Source: a bacterium (GTDB lineage: Bacteria > Electryoneota > RPQS01). From it: a DNA stretch of 64,000 bases. The stretch lies in NCBI GenBank assembly GCA_016703065.1, contig JADJCU010000001.1:682001-746000 (forward strand). Reading direction: 5' to 3'. Numbering within the stretch: position 1 is the stretch's first letter; each line of letters opens with the position of its first letter. Shown one piece after another: positions 50,685-57,572 of this stretch. Both the position numbers and the translations under genes were made by a program. Under the pieces are notes generated by a model. That model worked only from the letters and a program-made list of their open reading frames with translations, made no database searches and was not told where the DNA came from.

Positions 50685-51164
50685 TTACCCAGCGATTTTC
50701 TCGCGAAATTCAATATAAGAGTCTTGTCCGAGCTGTAACTTGCCGTGACCAATAGGCCAATAGCCAATCTTGGGGGTTGCCGGTATTGACCACCTCATGG
50801 CCTGGGCGATAACTGCCTGTTCTTCCAATCGGATTTGATAATTCCGATTGGGGTCGAAGTCAACAACCCATCTTATTGGGTTTTTCAGGAAACGTTCGCC
50901 GCGAACGCCAGACATCAAAGCGGGCTCCGTCTGAGATGCCAAGGGTTGTCCATCACACAATAGGGAGACTTTGATGTCAAGAGGATTGCCGAAGGTAGAT
51001 TTCTTGAAGTCGGCATCACTTATCTGGACTTTGTACAACTCTACAACGTGTGTTGCTTTCTTGGTAGGCCAAGCGGGGTCCGCGATCTTGCGGAGTTCCT
51101 GAACGGCGTCACGCGATCATCCTGCGATAATCAAAGCAATAAGAGCAAGACGAAGTATTCCCAT
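50685..51164 (-). pseudogene. Lipoprotein gene with in-frame TGA at the lipobox cysteine
   Basis: A strong ribosome-binding site (AAAGGA) precedes ATG 51164, which opens MGILRLALIALIIAG, followed directly by TGA (51119-51117) and then, in the same frame, SRDAVQELRKIADPAWPTKK and the rest to 50685. The pattern LIIAG-x-SRD requires Cys (TGC or TGT) at this position for a lipoprotein. A gene finder would start at TTG 51038 and miss the signal peptide. The mature part (HVVELYKVQISDADF, RWVVDFDPNRNYQIRLE) is not recognised. Mutation, sequence error or recoding cannot be told apart from sequence alone. Confidence 0.75.
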
Positions 51165-51325
51165 TCCTGGTCCTTTCACTGAATGCGTTGACATTATGTT
51201 GTGCGTCTATTGTGTCCTTGCATAGGAAGATAGGACGAGAAATCCCGCTCGGCTTCGGCCATTGCGGGTCTGAAGACCCACAACGGCGGGTAACGATGCG
51301 CTTCGCAGGGGCGCGTGCTTATCGT

Positions 51326-51350
51326 GCGCGGAACGCCATCCGCCCCTACA
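51326..51350. repeat. Degenerate REP half-element
   Basis: CGCGGAACGCCATCCGCCCC followed by TACA; on the minus strand it starts TGTAGGGGCGGATGGCG, matching one side of the REP palindrome only. Located in the 405-base gap upstream of yidC's stop. Confidence 0.65.
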
Positions 51351-51397
51351 CGCTGACGCTGGAACTTTTTGCGAATCCGAATTGTCTAATAGGTAGA

Positions 51398-51510
51398 GCG
51401 CCAGGCAGAAAGGCTAAACCGCGAAAGCGGACATGGCCAAGCCGGTGGGCAAAACAAATGTCTGGCGAACTCTTTGGAACGGCGTACCGGGGACGGGGCG
51501 CCGTTTTTTT
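51398..51510 (+). ncRNA. Possible structured small RNA ending in a terminator
   Basis: Plus-strand segment inside the 405-base gap 51165-51569. CGCCAGGC (51399-51406) can pair with GTCTGGCG (51460-51467). Inside lie a GAAA-loop hairpin CCGC-GAAA-GCGG (51419-51430) and a GGC ... GCC pairing (51412-51414 with 51441-51443). It is followed by a terminator hairpin and seven T. It resembles no family I can name with confidence. No protein is credible on this strand here. Confidence 0.35.
51478..51510 (+). terminator. Plus-strand intrinsic terminator
   Basis: AACGGCG (51478-51484) pairs with CGCCGTT (51499-51505) and is followed by a T7 run. No plus-strand protein gene lies upstream, which is why an RNA gene is suspected. 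Confidence 0.65.
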
Positions 51511-51569
51511 CGGGTCGGGGCGGGTGAAGACACCTGCCGCGCGAAGAGCCCTTTGGGGAGACCGGAAGA

Positions 51570-53327
51570 CTATTTCTTCAGCTTCTTCTTCGGCTTATCT
51601 TCGACAACCACGGCGGCAGGGAACTGCTCAGGAAGTTTGATGAGCCGCTGCTCGACAATGGCCCAGACGTTGAACAGCGTGTAGTAGAGCGACAGGCCGC
51701 TCGGGAAGTTGTTGAACAGCAAGACCATCATCACCGGCATGATGTAGAGCATTGCCTTTTGATTCGGATCGGTGAGCGTCGCCTTCGACATGAAGAACTG
51801 CGACACACCCATCACGATCGGCAACAGGCCGACGCCGCTGCCATACATCGGAATCGAGAACGGCAGCATGAACATGAAGTCTGGCTGACTTAGGTCGCTG
51901 ATCCACCCGAAGAACGGAGCCTGCCGGAACTCAATCGTCGAGCGGAAGATGACGAACAGACCGTAGAGAATCGGCATCTGCAGGAGCATCGGAATGCAGC
52001 CCGCCGCGGGATTCACGCCGCGCTCCTTGTAGAGCGCCATCATCGCGGCATTCAGCGCCTGCGGATTCTTGGCGTGCTTCTCTTTCAACGCTTCGAGTTC
52101 GGGCTTCAGCGCCGCCATCTTCTTCATTGCGACCTGCGACTTGCGCGTCAAGGGCCACAGCGCCACCTTCACCAGCACGGAGAAGATGATGATGACGATA
52201 CCATAGTTGCTGATAAACGAACCGAGGAACATCAACAGCCACAGCACGGCGAGTGAGAACGGCTTGACGATCTGCCAGCCCCAGTTCATCGTCTCTTCAA
52301 GGCCGACGCCGTAGGCTTCCAGATTCTCTTTGCGAATCGGTCCCCAGTAGACGTCGACGCGCGATTCAATGCTAATCGCCTCCCACGGCATGCGCAGGCC
52401 GGCATCATAGAGGTGCGGCACGCTCTTCTCTTTGGGATTACGCGAGGTGCCCAGAATATCCGCACCCGCAGCAGGGGTCGACGGAATCAGCGCGGCAATG
52501 AAATATTTCGAGCGCGTCGCAACAAACGGCGTGCGGCCCGTCGCGGTGAACTCGACCTTGGGATCGCTGCCGAGCTGATGATTCTCAAGTTCTTCGCCAA
52601 TTTGTGCGTACGCTCCGCCGAACTCATGATCCGATGCGGGATCCGGCTCGGTGGTCGGGACGCCGCCTTTCCACGTGAGTATGTACTCGCGCGTGTCCGG
52701 CAGCGTGAATCCGTTCGCCTTGATGTTCAGTGTAAAGCCGTAGCGCTCGGCATCCACAACATAATAGATGACGAGATGTTGACCGGCGGGGCTCGTGTAG
52801 TGCAACTCCACCGAGTCGCGGCCGCTCGGAACAAACAGGCGCGGCGTGCTCGGCTCGAAATAGAGACCGCGCAGCGAATTGATATTGCGCGGCCCGAGAT
52901 CCAGATCGAAGTAGCCCATCGCGGAGTCGCCGCGGGTGGCCATGGCGTGCAGATTCACCGGCGGGCCGCTCTTCAAGTTGTAGTCGGACAATACATAGGA
53001 CGTCACGCGTCCGTCGCTGCCGAGCATCATCTTGAACTTCGGCGTCTCGACCTCGACCAGCTCGGTGGTATAGGGTCTGGCGGGAACGAGCGAATCGGCC
53101 CGCGAATCCGGGGATGTCGGCGAGATATAGGATGAATCTGCTATCGCCGGGGCAGACTTCACGGCTTCGGTTGCCGTGACTGTCTTGGCGGTGTCGGACT
53201 TCAGCACCTCGACGACCTGCTCCGTTTCCGGCGGTGCGGGCGGGGAGATGAGCTTATAATAGTAGGGCAGGCCGAGTAGAATCAGGCCGACCACGACGAG
53301 CGCAAGAATGGTGTTACGATCAAACAC
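51570..53327 (-). CDS. yidC: Membrane protein insertase YidC
   Basis: 585 residues: N-terminal membrane anchor (FDRNTILALVVVGLILLGLP), large periplasmic beta domain (residues about 80-350, for example YYVVDAERYGFTLNIKANGF), then the conserved insertase core with KSQVAMKKMAALKPELEALK, NPAAGCIPMLLQMPILYGLF and LYIMPVMMVLLFNNFPSGLS. The C-tail is Lys-rich. It inserts proteins into the inner membrane with SecYEG or alone. It sits in the canonical rpmH-rnpA-yidD-yidC order. Confidence 0.96.
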   Translation of the reverse strand: MFDRNTILALVVVGLILLGLPYYYKLISPPAPPETEQVVEVLKSDTAKTVTATEAVKSAPAIADSSYISPTSPDSRADSLVPARPYTTELVEVETPKFKMMLGSDGRVTSYVLSDYNLKSGPPVNLHAMATRGDSAMGYFDLDLGPRNINSLRGLYFEPSTPRLFVPSGRDSVELHYTSPAGQHLVIYYVVDAERYGFTLNIKANGFTLPDTREYILTWKGGVPTTEPDPASDHEFGGAYAQIGEELENHQLGSDPKVEFTATGRTPFVATRSKYFIAALIPSTPAAGADILGTSRNPKEKSVPHLYDAGLRMPWEAISIESRVDVYWGPIRKENLEAYGVGLEETMNWGWQIVKPFSLAVLWLLMFLGSFISNYGIVIIIFSVLVKVALWPLTRKSQVAMKKMAALKPELEALKEKHAKNPQALNAAMMALYKERGVNPAAGCIPMLLQMPILYGLFVIFRSTIEFRQAPFFGWISDLSQPDFMFMLPFSIPMYGSGVGLLPIVMGVSQFFMSKATLTDPNQKAMLYIMPVMMVLLFNNFPSGLSLYYTLFNVWAIVEQRLIKLPEQFPAAVVVEDKPKKKLKK

Positions 53328-53338
53328 GATGTTGTTGG

Positions 53339-53569
53339 TTAAGTTTTTGTTCCCGTTGATTCTGGCACTTCATCAACGCCCCCCGGATGCCAGGGACCGC
53401 ACTTTACGATTCTCCGCAACGAAAGCGTAAGTCCTTTGACAAATCCTTTTTTTCTAATTGCTTCTATCGAATAATCCGAACAGGTCGGCGTAAACCGGCA
53501 GCGCCCGCCTACATGCGGACCGAGCGTCACCTGATAGGCGCGAATCAGCTGGATCAGAAGCCAAGACAA
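53339..53569 (-). CDS. yidD: Membrane protein insertion efficiency factor
   Basis: 76 residues with the YidD signature LIRAYQVTLGPHVGGRCRFT and PTCSDYSIEAIRKKG, then the GPWHPGGVDEVP end. It is a small inner-membrane-associated protein that aids YidC-dependent insertion. Twelve bases separate it from yidC. Confidence 0.95.
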   Translation of the reverse strand: MSWLLIQLIRAYQVTLGPHVGGRCRFTPTCSDYSIEAIRKKGFVKGLTLSLRRIVKCGPWHPGGVDEVPESTGTKT

Positions 53570-53606
53570 AGGGGAAAATCGGAAGTGTGAAATCGGAAAT
53601 ACGAAG

Positions 53607-53935
53607 TCAGAGGGACATCAGCTTTTCAGCTAATCGGACTTCAAATTCAGCCCAGCTTGGGACGGATTTGCGAAAGAGAACGTAATAGTGCGTGTTGTCC
53701 GGCCAGAGGTTTTTGTTTAAGCGATAGAATTCTTTGAGTTTGCGGCGATGACGGTTGCGGTCGGCCGCGCCCCCAACTTTGCGCATGGCAGCACAAGCTA
53801 ACTTGCGCTCGGGCTGCCCAGGCAAAAAAAAAGAACCAGCTCCGGGAGTGTCCGTCGCTGGCCCATTTTGCGAACCCGTTCCAGCTCCGAACGGCCCGAC
53901 AGGCGCTCGGATCGTGGGAACTTAGTGTCGTTCAT
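53607..53935 (-). pseudogene. rnpA: rnpA, RNase P protein component, frame broken at a T9 tract
   Basis: ATG 53935, inside the 3' end of rpmH, opens MNDTKFPRSERLSGRSELER, VRKMGQRRTLPELVLFF, a normal RnpA N-terminus. After nine T on the minus strand (53832-53824) the frame that carries the rest (LPGQPERKLACAAMRKVGGA, then ADRNRHRRKLKEFYRLNK with the RNR motif) is one base off; ten T would join them into about 109 residues, the family length. RnpA is essential for tRNA 5' processing, so the product must be made. Gene finders may call only 53607-53825 from TTG. Confidence 0.88.
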
Positions 53936-54071
53936 CCGAGACAGTCAGGCGCTTGCGACCCTTGGCGCGACGACGAGCCAAGACCGCACGCCCATTCTTG
54001 GTGGACATCCGCTCGCGGAAACCGTGCCGATTGCGGCGACGGCGGCGGGAGGGCTGGTAAGTTCTTTTCAT
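53922..54071 (-). CDS. rpmH: 50S ribosomal protein L34
   Basis: 49 residues beginning MKRTYQPSRRRRRNRHGFRE and ending with KGRKRLTVSDERH. It matches L34 across its whole length. It overlaps the rnpA start by 14 bases, as known in several bacteria. It is the last minus-strand gene before the dnaA region. Confidence 0.97.
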   Translation of the reverse strand: MKRTYQPSRRRRRNRHGFRERMSTKNGRAVLARRRAKGRKRLTVSDERH

Positions 54072-54516
54072 TGCTCACTCTAAGCTGTATTTTGATTCTT
54101 TCTTGCTTCGGTTGCAGGCGAACCTGAATAATACGCAATACGGGGCTTATTGGCAACTGTCCGAAGTGCGCTTCGAGAGGTTGATTTGCTCATAAATGCT
54201 TGTTTTTGTTTTATTGCCTGCGAAAACAGAGGAGGCAATCCAGCCGACTGCGGGCTCCGCAGCGCTGCGCAACAGCCTTGACGTGGGTGCGGCGCCACTC
54301 CGTGCTCACTACATGATGACAGGCGCGCTGGGAAGAAACTGCCAGAATTCGTAAACTGAAAGTCACGGGAAAAAATGTCCTATTCTGTGAGTTTGATTCA
54401 TTGGGACCTCGAATCACGCCTCGCCTCTCGAATTGGTCTATAGCGCAAAACATCAGAGCCCGAATTAACAACTCTCTAACGCTCGTAAGCATGAGTTTTT
54501 AGAGGAGTTATTCTCC

Positions 54517-54545
54517 TTGACACTCCTGTGGATATGCTATATTAT
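54517..54545 (+). promoter_or_regulatory. dnaA promoter
   Basis: TTGACA (54517-54522) and TATTAT (54540-54545) with 17-base spacing; an overlapping extended -10 TGCTATATT is also possible. The first bases of the longest dnaA ORF are this promoter, so that ORF start is wrong. Confidence 0.75.
54527..54535 (-). promoter_or_regulatory. DnaA box within the dnaA promoter spacer
   Basis: TGTGGATAT, 8 of 9 matches to the inverted DnaA consensus TGTGGATAA, located between the -35 and -10 elements, where bound DnaA would block RNA polymerase. Confidence 0.65.
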
Positions 54546-54636
54546 GAGCCCGTCGCGTAAACAACGCTCGCTTTCCTCTCGGAAGAAGCCTGTTTACGTG
54601 CCTTTTTCTCACCTATATTGTATTCCATCCTCGCCT

Positions 54637-56073
54637 ATGGCCTCTGTCGAATCTCTGCCGGCCGCTGATCTCTGGACTTCGATCATGGCGGCGGTTGCGC
54701 CGTCCGTTTCCGAGACCACCTTCAGCTCGTGGATTGAAACGCTCAAACCCGAAAAGTTAGAAGATCGGGTTCTTACCTTACTCGCTCCCTCAAAATTTCA
54801 CCGCGAATTCGTCGAAGAACATTTCGTTGCCGGACTGGAAGCGGTCGCACTCACAAATACCGGCGAGCCGGTGCGCGTACGGATCCGCGTTCAAGGTGGT
54901 GGTGAAATCCCCCGCCAGCGCAACTTAAGGTTCAATACGGGCGCTCCGGTGAATCGCAGCGCGTCGGAGTCGAATGGTCAGAATGGCCACGCGATTACCG
55001 TCACGGATGCGGCGGTGGAAGCGAATCTCAATCCGCGCTATCGCTTTGAAAATTTTGTCGAGGGAGATTGCAACAGCTTTGCGCGCGCCGCGTGTTTGGC
55101 AATTTCCGATTTATCACGGCCCACGCTGTGGAATCCGCTGTTGATCTACGGCGGCACCGGACTCGGCAAGACGCACCTGTTGCAATCGATTGGTAATCGC
55201 GTGCTTTCAGTGCGGCGGAATGACGGCATTCGCGTGCGCTACGTATCTTCAGAACGCTTCACACAGGATTTTATTCAGTCTGTGAGATCGCAGCAAGGAT
55301 CCGACTTCGCGGAGAAGTACCGGAATGTCGATCTGCTGCTGGTGGACGACATACAGTTCTTTGCGACGAAAGAGCGTACGCAAACGGAATTCTTCCACGC
55401 GTTTAACGCGCTGCATCAGAGCGGACGGCGCATTGTGATGACCTCCGATCGCCCGGTGCATGAACTCGCCGGATTCGATGAGCGGTTGATTTCGCGGTTT
55501 GATTCCGGTCTTGTAACGAATGTGAATCCACCGACCTACGAAACACGGTTGGCGATTCTGCAGGATCGCGCGAAACATGAGAAGTTTCCGCTTCCGCTCG
55601 ACGTGGCTGATCTGCTCTCTACACATATAACGAGCAACGTGCGCGAACTTGAAGGCGCATTTGCGGCGCTGGTTGCGCACTGTCAGTTCGGCCGCGTTCC
55701 CGCGACACTCGAACTTGCGCAGCGCGTGATCCAGGAAAAGACGGGCAAGCGCACGGGACGTCCGCCGGTGGAGTTGATTCAACAGACCGTTGCGGACTAT
55801 TTCAAGTTAAGTCAGGACGCGCTGCGCGGCAAGTCACGTAAGAAAGAAATTGCGCATGCGCGTATGATCGCAATGTATCTGATGACTGAACTTACGGAGC
55901 ATTCGCTAAAGACCATCGGCGGATTTTTCGGAGGCCGTGATCATTCAACCGTGATTCATGCGCGTGATACGATTGCGGAGCAGCGCAAGACAGATGAAGT
56001 GCAGACAGTGGCCGCATTACACGACCTCGAGCGCCGACTTTCGCTTGGACCGATCCTGCGGACAAGTATGTGA
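54637..56073 (+). CDS. dnaA: Chromosomal replication initiator protein DnaA
   Basis: 478 residues from ATG 54637 (MASVESLPAADLWTSIMAAV). Domain I ends near residue 85, a linker (NRSASESNGQNGHAI) follows, then AAA+ domain III with Walker A GGTGLGKTHLLQ, Walker B LLLVDDIQFF and the arginine finger region GFDERLISRFDSGL, and domain IV with GGRDHSTVIHARDTI for box binding. No Shine-Dalgarno precedes the ATG. It opens oriC and regulates its own promoter, given the DnaA box in the spacer. Confidence 0.95.
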   Translation: MASVESLPAADLWTSIMAAVAPSVSETTFSSWIETLKPEKLEDRVLTLLAPSKFHREFVEEHFVAGLEAVALTNTGEPVRVRIRVQGGGEIPRQRNLRFNTGAPVNRSASESNGQNGHAITVTDAAVEANLNPRYRFENFVEGDCNSFARAACLAISDLSRPTLWNPLLIYGGTGLGKTHLLQSIGNRVLSVRRNDGIRVRYVSSERFTQDFIQSVRSQQGSDFAEKYRNVDLLLVDDIQFFATKERTQTEFFHAFNALHQSGRRIVMTSDRPVHELAGFDERLISRFDSGLVTNVNPPTYETRLAILQDRAKHEKFPLPLDVADLLSTHITSNVRELEGAFAALVAHCQFGRVPATLELAQRVIQEKTGKRTGRPPVELIQQTVADYFKLSQDALRGKSRKKEIAHARMIAMYLMTELTEHSLKTIGGFFGGRDHSTVIHARDTIAEQRKTDEVQTVAALHDLERRLSLGPILRTSM

Positions 56074-56315
56074 ATAGATGTTGGCAAGGCCGTGAGTTGT
56101 CGACTCGCGGAGTGAACGGGCGGGGATAGTTCGCGGGGGTCTCGGGGACAATACGGTAAGAGGGGACAAGTGAAGCGCGGCACACACTCTGTTATCAGCA
56201 CAACAGAGTTCAGAATAACCAAAGAGTAGAAGACTCTATCCACGAATTCACAGCCTCTGCTGCTACAACGATTCTTTCTTAATCTCTCTCTATCCTCAGA
56301 ATTCAGAAACCATCC
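56074..56315. other. dnaA-dnaN spacer with weak DnaA-box-like sites
   Basis: TTATCAGCA (56192-56200) and CTATCCACG (56236-56244) each match the DnaA box at 7 of 9. An ACTCTGTT / AACAGAGT hairpin with an 8-base loop spans 56186-56209. No gene is supported. It may add to the origin or carry the dnaN promoter. Confidence 0.4.
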
Positions 56316-57431
56316 ATGAAGTTTTCCGCACCACAGAGCAGTTTAGCCGGAGCGCTTGCGCCGTTGTCTACCGTTGTTCCGCAGAAAAGTCCGATGCCGG
56401 TCTTGTCGCACTTTCTCGCGGAGCTAAAGGGCAATAAGCTCGTGCTCACGGGTTCAGATATCGAAGTCACAATGCAGACGGAGCTTGAGGTTCAAGGTCA
56501 GAAAGACGGTCGGACACTCCTGCCGTCACGTAAATTTCTGGAATTGATGCGCGGGCTGCCGGACGTGACGGTGTCGATTGAAGCGAACAAGGAACACCGG
56601 ATCACGATTACGGACACGGAAGGCAAGAAGTATCAGTGCTCGGCGGAGTCGGTGGATGTCTATCCGCAAGTGCCGCAGCTGTCTGAAGTTTCGACGTTCA
56701 AACTTTCGCGCAATAAACTGCGCCGCATGATCAGCAAGGTGCTTTTCGCGGTGTCGCGGGACGAGCTACGCCCGCAGTTGACCGGTGTGTTCCTCGAGTT
56801 GTCAAAAGAGACCTTTCGCCTCGTGGCGACGGATGGACATCGACTCGTAAAGATCGGTACTGCGGCAAATGGCTACAAAGGCGACACGCAGACGGCAATA
56901 GTTCCCTCGAAGGCGATGGCTGCCGTACAGCGCATCGCCGAGGGCGAGGGGGAGATGGAAATCGGTTTTGCGGGATCGCAACTTGGCTTCCGTGCCGGAA
57001 ATACGACGCTGATTACACGCCTGATTGAAGGACGCTATCCCAACTACGATGCGGTGATTCCGACGGAAAATAAGCATGTTCTGACCGTAGGGTTGGATTC
57101 GCTGTTCTCCGCCGTGCGCCGCGCGAATATTTTTTCAAATGAAATTTCGCGGCAGATTCGCGTGCATCTCGACAAGCAGCAGCTGCAAATCAAGGTCGAA
57201 GACATCGAGCAGGGCAACGAGGGATTTGAGACGATTTCCTGCGAATTTTCGGGTGAACCGATGGACATCGGGTATAACGCCACGTACGTAAGTGACATGC
57301 TGCGGCAGATTGACACGCCGGACGTACGGTTCGAGCTGGGCTCATCGACGTCGGCGGGCATTGTGAAGCCGACCGAACAGGAAGAAAATGAAGACCTGCT
57401 GATGCTGATCATGCCGGTCCGGCTCAACTGA
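56316..57431 (+). CDS. dnaN: DNA polymerase III beta sliding clamp
   Basis: 371 residues with three clamp domains: FSAPQSSLAGALAPLSTVVP at the start, FKLSRNKLRRMISKVLFAVS and RDELRPQLTGVFLELSKETF in domain 2, TAIVPSKAMAAVQRIAEGEG and VIPTENKHVLTVGLDSLFSA in domain 3, ending LLMLIMPVRLN (the M-P-x-R end of clamps). It forms the ring that tethers polymerase III. It follows dnaA by 242 bases and ends in its own terminator; recF does not follow. Confidence 0.96.
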   Translation: MKFSAPQSSLAGALAPLSTVVPQKSPMPVLSHFLAELKGNKLVLTGSDIEVTMQTELEVQGQKDGRTLLPSRKFLELMRGLPDVTVSIEANKEHRITITDTEGKKYQCSAESVDVYPQVPQLSEVSTFKLSRNKLRRMISKVLFAVSRDELRPQLTGVFLELSKETFRLVATDGHRLVKIGTAANGYKGDTQTAIVPSKAMAAVQRIAEGEGEMEIGFAGSQLGFRAGNTTLITRLIEGRYPNYDAVIPTENKHVLTVGLDSLFSAVRRANIFSNEISRQIRVHLDKQQLQIKVEDIEQGNEGFETISCEFSGEPMDIGYNATYVSDMLRQIDTPDVRFELGSSTSAGIVKPTEQEENEDLLMLIMPVRLN

Positions 57432-57475
57432 AGGCCGCGGCAGAGACTCGTTCGAGAACATTGGCGGGCTAATAG

Positions 57476-57514
57476 CAACCCCCGGCGTGCGGCGTCGGGG
57501 GTTGTGCTTTTTAT
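57476..57514 (+). terminator. dnaN intrinsic terminator
   Basis: CAACCCCCG (57476-57484) pairs with CGGGGGTTG (57496-57504), followed by TGCTTTTTATATA. Confidence 0.85.
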
Positions 57515-57572
57515 ATATGGAGGGGCAGTTGAAAACATCTATTGCAGCAACCCATGTCGTCAATGCTGGTGA

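Larger units (their letters stand above)
54072..54636. other. Putative origin region and dnaA leader
   Basis: 565-base stretch without a credible gene between divergent rpmH (minus) and dnaA (plus). It holds the dnaA promoter, one good DnaA-box-like sequence (54527-54535), a small AGGAG-TTATT-CTCCT hairpin (54503-54517) and AT-rich patches around 54185-54215. Only one clear DnaA box is present, so the unwinding site could extend into 56.1-56.3 kb or lie at 37.1-37.2 kb. Confidence 0.5.

Noticed and set aside
5254..51119. Reassignment of TGA to an amino acid in this organism
   Set aside because: TGA ends rsmG, the DUF1643 gene, the mfd C-terminus neighbours and other genes exactly where their families end, often overlapping the next start, so it is a normal stop codon.
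51398..51467. c-di-GMP-I riboswitch
   Set aside because: Only a GAAA-loop hairpin with AAACC/GG neighbours is similar; the second aptamer arm is not present and no downstream plus-strand gene exists.
51188..51640. 150-residue plus-strand frame across the gap before yidC
   Set aside because: It runs through a REP remnant and a terminator and into antisense yidC; no start signal or domain.
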